This document shows, in pieces, positions 34,378 to 43,368 of a DNA stretch of 64,000 nt (position 1 is its first letter; every line of letters begins with the position of its first letter). This DNA comes from Giardia muris (lineage: Eukaryota; Fornicata; Diplomonadida; Hexamitidae), in assembly GCA_006247105.1 (NCBI GenBank), contig CM016926.1:1550001-1614000 (forward strand), given 5' to 3'. A program made the position numbers and the translations under genes. Under the pieces are notes generated by a model. That model had not been told where the DNA came from. It saw only the letters and a list, made by a program, of their open reading frames with translations, and searched no databases.

Positions 34378-37300
34378 ATGCCCGAAAGCCCTCATCCTCG
34401 CCCTCGTCGAATCCTTTTCATCTGCGAGGGGCTCACCTGTATCCGGAGCAGTCTTTCGGCGCCACCAGGACCTCCGACCGCATTGCGGGTGGCTGAGTGC
34501 TTGGCAGACCCCGCCACTCATATCAACAACGCGAGCGCGGTCCTCCGTCTCATCTCCTCCGGGTCGCGTACCACTAATTTCGGGCAGGAGGTCGCCCTGG
34601 CCGCGTACCTCGCCGCCTATCCGGATGTATTCACAGCAATAACGCTCCTACTTCACCGGCTTACAGATGTGCAAGCCTTGTTGTCCTGGGTCTTCCCAAA
34701 GCTCCCTCACCTCTTGCATACTGCGCTCCCCGCGGCCAAGCGTGGTCGCTCACTCCCCGGGACCACGCTCCCGAACCTGCTGCATTCCCTTGCCCTTTTC
34801 TCTCGTGGTGGGTTCTGTCTCTCCGTTGCTAGATACGGGGTCGATCTACGCATTCCTAGGCTTGATAAGATTGCGGAGACACGGAAGTACATCCAAGCCC
34901 TCACCACCACAGATAGCAAGGCTAAGATTGATGCCCAGCACTCGGAGCCTTTCAGGCTAGAGCCGAAGCACCAGAAGCAGGATTATGCGCCTCTGGATAT
35001 GTTCTTCTGGCCGCCGTTCAGTATTTCCTTGAACGAGTGCTCCAATAGGATCTCCTTTCCGGCCACCAGTATACGTCTACTATTGCTACAGGGGGCCGCA
35101 GAGGCGGATTTGTTGACGCTCCTAACGGGGAGGTTCTACTCCCATGCCGAGTTAGTCAAGTCAGAGGTGGATCTCTCTACCCTTCTCTCATCCAACCAAA
35201 TCTCGGACTTAAGGAGGGATTCTGGTGGAAGAGGACGACTCTCCCAGCTCAAGGTCGGGATCAAGCCGACAACGTTGTTAAGCATGACTCCAAAGGCACT
35301 TCAAGCTGGTTGGGATTCAAAGGGACAGAACGTCCCTCTTACCTACTCTCGGCGAGAATGTTTAATGATCTCCTCGAAAACTTCACCTTGGCAGCCCTTT
35401 GAGATCCTGCGTTTGGCCTTAAGGCAGCCAACGGTAGTGGATATTACCGCCTCAAACCGGTCACTCGAACAGACACAAGAGCCGGGGTCGACGGCATCTC
35501 CAAGGCCGGAAAAGGCCGAGATCTCCTCGATCGATGATAGGCTTTTGATCTCACAATTGGGTCAGTCTATAGGCGACACTACCCTCAACATTCAGCTTTG
35601 CCTCACAAAGGTTGAGCTTGATGAGACGGTCGCCTGGCAAGGACAGCTGGACTGCGCAAAGATCGATACACTCAAACTGGATAAGGCAGCAACAAATGCT
35701 ACCTTCACTGTTCAATTTCGTCCTACCCTTGATGGGAACAAGAGTCCATCCATTGCGGCAACAGATACGTCCACACGAACCTTATCAGCCTCCGTACTTG
35801 GCGAGACACGTCGTGAACCTCGTCCTCGGAGAAATCAGCCTCAGGTAATTAACTCCCCGTCCGGCTCACGCTCAGATGAGCAGGAGCCTGGGGAGACGTC
35901 ATATAGCCAGGGTGGGACAGCCTTCAGCCTCCTTAAGGAGAAATTGAGTGCACATGGGCCCATTGTTTTGAGTGCCCTCGCGGTGGATATGCGTACGGGC
36001 TTGATGGTGGCGCATCTAAAAGACTATCCCCTCTCAGCAGATCTAAACAACTACGCAATTGTGCGCGTCGAATCAGGAGACGTCATGACTGCTCTTCGCT
36101 TGCACATCAACAGACTTCCAACGCTAGAGACGCATCCCAATTATGGGCCGGAACATCACCGTCTCATCTTTGAATCGGTTCTGGATAGGGAGGATAGCGG
36201 GGGAAAGCTCCATGTCCTCGCTCCTCGAGGGAGAACGATCAAGCTCTCCGTTGAGTCCAAGCACACATATGTCTTTTCGCTCCCAGAGGTTCCGGACCTA
36301 CGAACAACTCTCTGGGCTCTACTTTTTGCAGAGCTAGCCAAGGACGTCGCTCTTAAGAGTGTGGACCTTAACGAAGTTCTAAGCAATAGACAGAGTGATG
36401 TCAGCACGACCTCGTTCCCATCTCTCCTTTTAGATGGCGTTTTCAGAGGAAATATGACACCAAATGCCCTCTTTGGCGCACTGCTACAACTATCTGAGAG
36501 GTTGCATGCCTTGTTCTATCCCACTCCTCTGACACGTTACCAGCTCGTCTTTCCGACCAGGCACATCTATGTTACCTCTGAAATGAGCCACTCAGTCCCA
36601 GCCTTCTACGATTTCTGGGCGCTTAGCCCAGCTTATTTGCAAGTGCTTTTGGAGCAGGAGGGCCTTTGTTCTTCTAATCAACAAGGTGATGAGGCGTTCT
36701 TTGAGACATCTCCAAAGCTGGAAATCTCGAGTATTTACGACGATGTCATAAGGAATGTATCGTGGATGCTTGTGGATCGGCAAGCTGAAGCAACGACAGA
36801 CGATGGCCTTCTGGCCCTCCAGGACGTGAGTAATCACACCCTCATGCCTCCGGAACCCGTCAATCTCCTCTATTGTATTTCTGATGCTCACCACACACTG
36901 ACACAAATAGCACCTCCATCTACGTACCTAGGGACGGATTATATTCAATACACACCCTCGATTCTGCTTTCGCGCCAAGGTACCCACACCAAGCCGCAGC
37001 TTCAACGGCTTTCGGAGCTCCGCACGGCCCTACAAGCGGCAACCCTAGCCACGACTCGGGAGCAGGAGACAGAACCGAGTATCAAAACGATGACAAGCTC
37101 CGACTCACAAGTCGCGCGCTCCGTCACGATCCCCCCAACAGTCCTCGCAGCCTTGAGTCGGACGTTACTGACTCCGGAGTTCCTAGGGTCATACACGCCT
37201 CTATATTTACGGCCGTACTATGGCTCTGTGATCTTCATCCCCTCCGGGTACTTGGAACCCGATTTGCAGATCATTACATCGTTGTCGGATGCCAGCGACA

Positions 37301-40300
37301 TCCTGAGTACGATGCACATCACCGTAAAGTCGGACACGAACGAGCTAAACACCCAGGTTTCGCTCTCGCGAAACCTGACAACTCACGCCTTTGACATGGG
37401 AGAGGCCGCACGAGATATTGACCTTCAGAGCAATCCACCAGTCTTTTTGCGGGTCCATGGAGAGGTGGCACAACTCCTCAGCGACGTCTCGGGTGTTTCC
37501 AGTGGTGCCTCGACTTTCGAGGGTTTTATGCGCTTCCTGGATAGCTCCGTCGCTGTCCAAGACTGTTTTGAGGGCGTATTGCTGGATATTATTGCCGACT
37601 TAATCGGTTCTCCTCAGGCCTTCGTTCCGAGCCTTGTACATGAGCCGGGATATGGGTATTACTTCGCAAAGGCGATGCCATCGGAACGGTGGGCGGGACG
37701 TCCCTTACGAACTACGAAGGTCTCTCCTGCTACTCTTGCCCCATTTCTGAATAGGGGATATTACTACCTCGATCTTCAGCAGCCGCTCCTTGCCACCGCA
37801 CGTGCCTCTGGGTACTACTCGATCAGTCTTGCAACATTTCTGAAGACGTCTCTCATCTCCACACGGAAGCTTGCGGCACTCTACAAGCAACTCCCTTACA
37901 CCCACCTCCTCCCAGTCACCATCATCGATCAGCTACTCAACTCGATATTTGACAGGCATGAGTATAGACGAAGTCTTAGTAATGCTCTGTGTTGTTCAAC
38001 GTCGGCCATAGGGATCCTGCGAGCCTCCCTTCCTCAGCCCGAAGACCGGATGGAAGTCCTCTCCTTCGAAAATAAGATATCTGAGTTGGAGGGCGCTTCC
38101 GATCTCATTCCTCAAGAGGACTGGGAGGAAGTTGCAGCCTTTGTCCTAGAGAACTTCGACACCCTGGTGGAGATGCTTGACGAACCGTGCATCAACCTCA
38201 CCAGATCTTTTGAGGAGGTGGTGGAGGACTTGGCCTTCGGAGTACGCGACCCTGTCGTGACCGTTCAAAGACGACGATCGGGGATGAATCTTCCTGAGCC
38301 CACGACCCCATTGGAATCCTTCTGCGACGATGAATGCTTCTGTTCTTTTGATGAAGCTCTCGATTACTTGGAACTGGTGATGCCTTCGCTCTTAGGGAAC
38401 GGTGACTATCTCGGCTTGAATACCTGGACCGGAGAGGAGTTTATCCGCCTAGCGCGCGCTCGTGGCATTACGATCGGTGCACTCGTTGCCCTTGGAAAGT
38501 TAGATCCTGACGATCCTTTAGCAGACTGTAATCGAAGCCCTGTATTCGATTCCGTTGCTGGCTGTCTCCAGCGATATTCTCTACGAACAGGCTCAACCAT
38601 AGAATTCGGGGCAACACCACTCATACCCTTGTTAACCCCAGAGATCGAGGTCGAGCATGGAGATGAGTTGATATCGATACCGGCCTTTCTGAGTTACACC
38701 CTTCTAGAACAACGTGGGGTAAAGCCTCTTCTCGACATATCCGGACGCGAACTCCGTAGCAAGGTCCATTACTCTCCATTTCCCATTCCTGAGGTTCCGA
38801 ACTTTCCACTCATCCCAGAAGCCGAGGCTCCACCGAACCCATCAGCAGAGGAGCTATCAAATCCATACTTAGACAATTACTGGCTCTTCGACGTTCAGAA
38901 CTGCCGCCAAATCTTCCCAGAAAGAGTCCGAGCGCTGTGGAACCCACTCTGGACGCTTGAGGAGCGAGGAATCAGTATCGTTGATTATGATGAGTCTGAT
39001 GCGGAGACTGGTGGGGCATTAGCTCAACTTCAAGCGCTCCTCCGAGAGCAGGATACAGAGCTGGCCAAGATCGATGCTGCAACATCGGAGACAGGAGCGT
39101 CTGGAGTTACCCAAAGGTCGACGATCGCTGCCGCCTCCACTGACTGTGCCTGTAGTGCCTTCCGCTGTGTCCTTCTTCCGAACCAGTATAGTACGCCTCA
39201 TAGCGTCCTCTCGGTCCCCTCCCATCAGCAATCTGTCTTTTCGATGTCTCCATACTTCGAGCCCCCTAACGTGGGCCCGGAACTCAGTCGCTTTTCAATC
39301 TTCAAGACGTGCATCACGAGTGCCGTCCGCGAGTGCTGCTTTATTCTACGAGAGTGGCTGGATAGCTACTGCGGGGTCAATCGGGCGAACATCATACGAG
39401 CCCGTTCGGAGCCAAATAAGTTCATAGAGGATTCCGTATGGGCATATATCGTCTTGAATCTGGGGCAAAGCCAGAACGAGTGCGTGAAGCAAGCGGTCCC
39501 ATCTGATATCTGGGCGCTCTGGGGCCAAACCATTCCGGAACTACGCCATCCATTAAAGCTCGAGGTGCGAAAGCCAGTAATACCTGAGCCTCCAGAGCCG
39601 GTTCAGGTCGTTATTCCACCTAATCCCACGGAGACTCTCGATCCGGGTGTACTTCAGATGTACGGGTCCATACCGATCACGACTGCGCCAGTCTTTCAGC
39701 CTGCACCAGTACCCGAGCCGCCTATGAGCCGTGTTCCACCGAACCCGTTACAGAACGTCAAATCACCCCTCCTCGATGCCGTTAGACAGTATATGAACTC
39801 GACCGGCCTAGCCTCATCGACGGTCTACAAGGCGTTAGAGAGTTGGGCGCGGAAGCCATACAAGGAGCGGGCCCAAGACATTGCCCCATTACTTGAGTTG
39901 TTGTGGGACTACTATCCATTATTGAACTGTTTGAGGTATGGAGACCCCGCAGACGAGCGCTGGGAGACTCCCCAGACCCTCTTTGACGTCTTCGAGCGTG
40001 GGATCTTACAAGTGACGCCGGACGTCGAAGCGGAACTCCTGGAGCTTCTGAGTCAGCAAGGTCAAGAGAGGCGGGATACCATTCTTGACACTCTACGGGA
40101 GTCTCAGGAGCGACTCAAGGAGGTCTCACTCGAGAATATGCGCCTTCGGCTTAGAGCAATGAAGAGACTCGAGTTGGAACGGTATCATGATATGACTAGT
40201 GAGTTCAATGAGCTCTTCGCCGTCTACGTCACGGCCGTCTGGGGACGGGTATCACAAATGGATAGACGAGCCACTGGTCGGATAACGCATGAAATGCAAG

Positions 40301-40449
40301 CGGTTGGAGGGTTCGAGTCGACAGGCCTCTCGGAGCGGACGCCAGAGTTCTTGGAGCTCATTGAGGAGATTGCGCAACAGAACAATATCGATCTTGGGCC
40401 AGCCTGGGAGCATGATGGGTTGGAGTATGACCATCTGTTCGGAGACTGA
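34378..40449 (+). CDS. Very large protein of unknown function (2023 residues)
   Basis: I recognise no family. The protein is mixed alpha/beta with acidic and Pro-rich linkers. It has Ser/Arg-rich disordered stretches around 475-505, an acidic block (FCDDECFCSFDEALDYLE, about 1313-1330) and Pro/Val linkers near 1720-1790 (PEPPEPVQVVIPPNP, PVPEPPMSRVPPNP). A C-terminal helical region of about 230 residues includes a coiled coil (LLELLSQQGQERRDTILD, then RLKEVSLENMRLRLRAMKRL). The size and linker style resemble axonemal proteins such as the SPAG17-like protein here, but this is weak. ATG 34378 follows CTCAAAAGAA, fitting the local initiator pattern. The first about 35 codons are ambiguous because other frames are also open. 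Confidence 0.75.
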   Translation: MPESPHPRPRRILFICEGLTCIRSSLSAPPGPPTALRVAECLADPATHINNASAVLRLISSGSRTTNFGQEVALAAYLAAYPDVFTAITLLLHRLTDVQALLSWVFPKLPHLLHTALPAAKRGRSLPGTTLPNLLHSLALFSRGGFCLSVARYGVDLRIPRLDKIAETRKYIQALTTTDSKAKIDAQHSEPFRLEPKHQKQDYAPLDMFFWPPFSISLNECSNRISFPATSIRLLLLQGAAEADLLTLLTGRFYSHAELVKSEVDLSTLLSSNQISDLRRDSGGRGRLSQLKVGIKPTTLLSMTPKALQAGWDSKGQNVPLTYSRRECLMISSKTSPWQPFEILRLALRQPTVVDITASNRSLEQTQEPGSTASPRPEKAEISSIDDRLLISQLGQSIGDTTLNIQLCLTKVELDETVAWQGQLDCAKIDTLKLDKAATNATFTVQFRPTLDGNKSPSIAATDTSTRTLSASVLGETRREPRPRRNQPQVINSPSGSRSDEQEPGETSYSQGGTAFSLLKEKLSAHGPIVLSALAVDMRTGLMVAHLKDYPLSADLNNYAIVRVESGDVMTALRLHINRLPTLETHPNYGPEHHRLIFESVLDREDSGGKLHVLAPRGRTIKLSVESKHTYVFSLPEVPDLRTTLWALLFAELAKDVALKSVDLNEVLSNRQSDVSTTSFPSLLLDGVFRGNMTPNALFGALLQLSERLHALFYPTPLTRYQLVFPTRHIYVTSEMSHSVPAFYDFWALSPAYLQVLLEQEGLCSSNQQGDEAFFETSPKLEISSIYDDVIRNVSWMLVDRQAEATTDDGLLALQDVSNHTLMPPEPVNLLYCISDAHHTLTQIAPPSTYLGTDYIQYTPSILLSRQGTHTKPQLQRLSELRTALQAATLATTREQETEPSIKTMTSSDSQVARSVTIPPTVLAALSRTLLTPEFLGSYTPLYLRPYYGSVIFIPSGYLEPDLQIITSLSDASDILSTMHITVKSDTNELNTQVSLSRNLTTHAFDMGEAARDIDLQSNPPVFLRVHGEVAQLLSDVSGVSSGASTFEGFMRFLDSSVAVQDCFEGVLLDIIADLIGSPQAFVPSLVHEPGYGYYFAKAMPSERWAGRPLRTTKVSPATLAPFLNRGYYYLDLQQPLLATARASGYYSISLATFLKTSLISTRKLAALYKQLPYTHLLPVTIIDQLLNSIFDRHEYRRSLSNALCCSTSAIGILRASLPQPEDRMEVLSFENKISELEGASDLIPQEDWEEVAAFVLENFDTLVEMLDEPCINLTRSFEEVVEDLAFGVRDPVVTVQRRRSGMNLPEPTTPLESFCDDECFCSFDEALDYLELVMPSLLGNGDYLGLNTWTGEEFIRLARARGITIGALVALGKLDPDDPLADCNRSPVFDSVAGCLQRYSLRTGSTIEFGATPLIPLLTPEIEVEHGDELISIPAFLSYTLLEQRGVKPLLDISGRELRSKVHYSPFPIPEVPNFPLIPEAEAPPNPSAEELSNPYLDNYWLFDVQNCRQIFPERVRALWNPLWTLEERGISIVDYDESDAETGGALAQLQALLREQDTELAKIDAATSETGASGVTQRSTIAAASTDCACSAFRCVLLPNQYSTPHSVLSVPSHQQSVFSMSPYFEPPNVGPELSRFSIFKTCITSAVRECCFILREWLDSYCGVNRANIIRARSEPNKFIEDSVWAYIVLNLGQSQNECVKQAVPSDIWALWGQTIPELRHPLKLEVRKPVIPEPPEPVQVVIPPNPTETLDPGVLQMYGSIPITTAPVFQPAPVPEPPMSRVPPNPLQNVKSPLLDAVRQYMNSTGLASSTVYKALESWARKPYKERAQDIAPLLELLWDYYPLLNCLRYGDPADERWETPQTLFDVFERGILQVTPDVEAELLELLSQQGQERRDTILDTLRESQERLKEVSLENMRLRLRAMKRLELERYHDMTSEFNELFAVYVTAVWGRVSQMDRRATGRITHEMQAVGGFESTGLSERTPEFLELIEEIAQQNNIDLGPAWEHDGLEYDHLFGD

Positions 40450-40541
40450 GAGTACGGTCCTTTCTAGCCTAGTAGGGCTTTGATATCGAGGGAGATGGAG
40501 GAGGAAGGACTTTTCACTGATGATTAGACCCCAAAATATAA

Positions 40542-40958
40542 ATGAAGGCCATTGTTCGTGTAGCAGATCGTATTCAAGCCAACGCCACGATGGCCGCGGC
40601 CTGGGTGTCGAGGGTGATCCAGCCAGTCCATTTCTACATCGCCATTTGCATTGCATATATGCTCTCGACGTCTGGGATCATCTTCAATGTCATCAACCAG
40701 CCCCCACCCTATGGGGAGCAGCAGAATGCCGATGGGACGGTCACGACGACGACCCTCTACCGAGGGATGCAGATGCAGTACTCGAGCGAGGGGTACATGT
40801 CGGGACTCATCAATCTCATTATCGGGCTCAGTTGTGTCATGCTTCTTCGGGAGGTCCGTAGGAAGGCCCGGCCCCACTACCTCGGCGGAGAGCTTGCCGT
40901 CTGCATCGGCGCATACGTCCTGCAGGCGCGCCGCGTCCGCCAGAAGCTCGGGTTTTGA
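40542..40958 (+). CDS. OSTC/DC2-like subunit of oligosaccharyltransferase
   Basis: This 138-residue membrane protein has three hydrophobic spans: PVHFYIAICIAYMLSTSGII (about 27-46), GLINLIIGLSCVMLL (about 88-102) and GELAVCIGAYVL near the C-terminus. After the first span comes IIFNVINQPPPYG, then a D/G loop and MQYSSEGYMSGL. These match OSTC/DC2 and the Ost3/Ost6 membrane domain (IIYDVI.EPPSVGS..D..G...QYI.EGL.S). In animals this subunit couples the transferase to the translocon in the ER. It lacks the thioredoxin domain of Ost3/6. ATG 40542 follows CCAAAATATAA. The next gene starts 22 bp after its stop on the same strand. Confidence 0.75.
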   Translation: MKAIVRVADRIQANATMAAAWVSRVIQPVHFYIAICIAYMLSTSGIIFNVINQPPPYGEQQNADGTVTTTTLYRGMQMQYSSEGYMSGLINLIIGLSCVMLLREVRRKARPHYLGGELAVCIGAYVLQARRVRQKLGF

Positions 40959-40980
40959 AGAGCAATAAAAAGGTCGATTT

Positions 40981-43296
40981 ATGATTCCCTCGACGTCCTT
41001 GAACATTGCGGAGCGGGACACGACCTGCGAGGTCAGCGTCCTTAAGTACGACGCGGGGTTCTTCGACAGCCCGCTCCTCGAGCGCACTCCTCTCAGCGAT
41101 TCCCTCTTCGGGATTGACGAGGTTTTCGCGATCCAAGGGACGACGCGTCTCTTCCTCGTCTGCTCCGGAGGTGAGCGCCTGGTCACCTATGATTGCATCG
41201 GGCGCATCATTCTGGATAATATAGTCCTAGGTCGTACCCCAACGAGGTACACGACCTTCGCTGGCGTTGGTAAGAGCTTCCGCTTCGCAGCCATCCTGGA
41301 CTCGAAGCTCATCGTGATTCAAATCGGGAGCGACGGGAAACTCAAGCAACAGGACGTCGCAACCCTTCCACCACGCGCGAACTTCCTTCAACTAGCGGTC
41401 TGCCCGATGTTCCTGGCGTATACTTACGCTCTTCGCCGTTCCTTCTTCTGTATCGTCATCAACGTCAATCGCCCCGATAATAAAGGAGAGTTGCAGCTTT
41501 CTGCCCAACCCTTATCGTTGGTCTTCAGCAACCCCGAGTTTTCCGCGAGTGGTAGCTCGGTAATGACAGGGTCGATCATCTACAAGGGCTCGGGGATGGA
41601 TTTCAACATTCTGGGCATCCTCTTTAAGGATGGGAAGGCTTTCACCTTACGGGAATATAAGGTTCGCTTTGGGGATATGACTCCGAACCCAGTGGAGATC
41701 AAGGTCACCGGGAAGTACGCGTACCGGGACTCTTACAACTATTACGACATGTTCCTATATGAGGGGATTGGTGGGAACGCCGCCGTCACTAACCTCTCCC
41801 TGCACGAGAATCCTCGTGCCCCCGGTTTCGATAGGCCCAACGCCGCCTTGATAGAAACAAACTTCGTCGTCCAGGCGCCTCACGTCCACCCGGTCTTCGA
41901 TTCCTCTATCGATGGCCTCTATTTCATCACCTCTACACCCACGAAGAGTAAGACAAAGGAGAAGCCTGGGATCTCCCTCTATTACTTGGGGACACGTGCA
42001 CATATCGTTAGTTTACCACATGAGCTATCCGGGGGAGACTCGGAGATTGTTTCGGCGGCATTTGCCTCGACGTTCGTCATCTACTTTGTCATCAAGTCGA
42101 AGAATAAGAAGCGGTCTGGCCTATACGCCATTGGGTCGGAGGAGGACTCGGCAAAGCGCTTCATTACCATACGCGAGGCTTATCAATACACCTCGACTCT
42201 TTCCTTCATTGATAAGTCCCGCCGCTCGATGTGCTTCGTCTACTCGGACCACATCGAGCTCGTCCATGCAGACCTGACCGGGAGATATTGGGCCTTGACT
42301 CCGACCTATGCGGAGGTCTTCTCGGAAGACCCGTTGTCCAAGCCTGATTGGTCCTTTGAAAGGCCTGGGCGTCATTACATCAAGTCGTACTCCTACTCCT
42401 CTGACGCTCAGGGTGGGTATCTGCTGAACCTCGAAGTCACCGTCAAGGATGAAGAACTTGGAGATGACGATATTACCTTCTCCCTTCCCCTGTACCCAGG
42501 CGAGTTCAATGCTGAGGTTGTGAGGCAGTTACTAGGCGAGGAGTATGGAGACCGGGTCGACCCGAACGCTCCAAGGCAGAGCGTCCAGATTAGAAAGAGT
42601 TGCGTCTCCGATAGACCATCCTTCCGTTATACGACGAAGAGTATCTGCCTCGATGGGAACGTCTCGGATATGCTCGCCGAGACGTTTAAGACTGACACCG
42701 AGGCCGTCTCTCGCCACTTTATCGACACGGAGCCAGTCATTCGTCCAGATGAATACAACGACGAGGACTTTGATGACGTTCCAGAACCTGAGCTTGATCC
42801 AGAGCCCGAGCCCGAGATCGGGGAGACTATGAAGTCGGAGGTGAATCAAGGGACTGAGCTAGCCATGGATCAGCTTCCATTACCACCTCCTGCTATCTCC
42901 TTTGAGGAGGTTCCGGCTATCAAGACTCGCGAGAATAGCATCCTTGATCCACCCCCTTCGAATACTATGGGAACTACAGAACCTCATGAACAGGAACCTA
43001 TTACTGCTTCGACTATCTCAGCTGCAGCTATAGCACCACCTCCGAATCCAGCTTTAGAGGTAGCGAAGCCGATAGCGAACAACAGTGCTGAGCCCATAGT
43101 CGCCCCTGCATCTACAAAGGCCGATGATGTCAATAGTCAACCAGCTCCTATTGCGATGCGACCGAAGGTGGAGGTACCACCATTACCGTTATCGATTGCT
43201 GAATCTACGCCGAAGGCTGGGGAGTCGAACGTCCCACTCGTCATTGCGGGCGGCTTGGCGCTGGCCCTGCTCTACATTGTCTTCATGAGGAGGTGA
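40981..43296 (+). CDS. Tail-anchored beta-propeller-like protein, Pro/Glu-rich stalk
   Basis: This 771-residue protein has an N-terminal about 510 residues that is beta-rich with WD-like strand repeats (DEVFAIQGTTRLFLVCSGG, then LVTYDCIGRIILDN). A Pro/Glu/Asp-rich stalk follows (EPELDPEPEPEIGE, about 603-616), then a Pro/Ala/Ser region. One C-terminal helix, VPLVIAGGLALALLYIVFMRR, ends the chain, typical of a tail anchor with the bulk in the cytosol. The block ITFSLPLYPGEFNAEVVRQL (about 498-517) aligns with FIISLALREGEYHPDVALEM of the gene at 55.0-56.7 kb, so the two are probably paralogues. No known family recognised. ATG 40981 follows AATAAAAAGGTCGATTT. Confidence 0.72.
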   Translation: MIPSTSLNIAERDTTCEVSVLKYDAGFFDSPLLERTPLSDSLFGIDEVFAIQGTTRLFLVCSGGERLVTYDCIGRIILDNIVLGRTPTRYTTFAGVGKSFRFAAILDSKLIVIQIGSDGKLKQQDVATLPPRANFLQLAVCPMFLAYTYALRRSFFCIVINVNRPDNKGELQLSAQPLSLVFSNPEFSASGSSVMTGSIIYKGSGMDFNILGILFKDGKAFTLREYKVRFGDMTPNPVEIKVTGKYAYRDSYNYYDMFLYEGIGGNAAVTNLSLHENPRAPGFDRPNAALIETNFVVQAPHVHPVFDSSIDGLYFITSTPTKSKTKEKPGISLYYLGTRAHIVSLPHELSGGDSEIVSAAFASTFVIYFVIKSKNKKRSGLYAIGSEEDSAKRFITIREAYQYTSTLSFIDKSRRSMCFVYSDHIELVHADLTGRYWALTPTYAEVFSEDPLSKPDWSFERPGRHYIKSYSYSSDAQGGYLLNLEVTVKDEELGDDDITFSLPLYPGEFNAEVVRQLLGEEYGDRVDPNAPRQSVQIRKSCVSDRPSFRYTTKSICLDGNVSDMLAETFKTDTEAVSRHFIDTEPVIRPDEYNDEDFDDVPEPELDPEPEPEIGETMKSEVNQGTELAMDQLPLPPPAISFEEVPAIKTRENSILDPPPSNTMGTTEPHEQEPITASTISAAAIAPPPNPALEVAKPIANNSAEPIVAPASTKADDVNSQPAPIAMRPKVEVPPLPLSIAESTPKAGESNVPLVIAGGLALALLYIVFMRR

Positions 43297-43368
43297 CTGT
43301 AAACTCCATAAGAGACGTTTCTTGGGATGATGATATTTGATAACAGGTAGTTTAAAATATCGTCTTTG

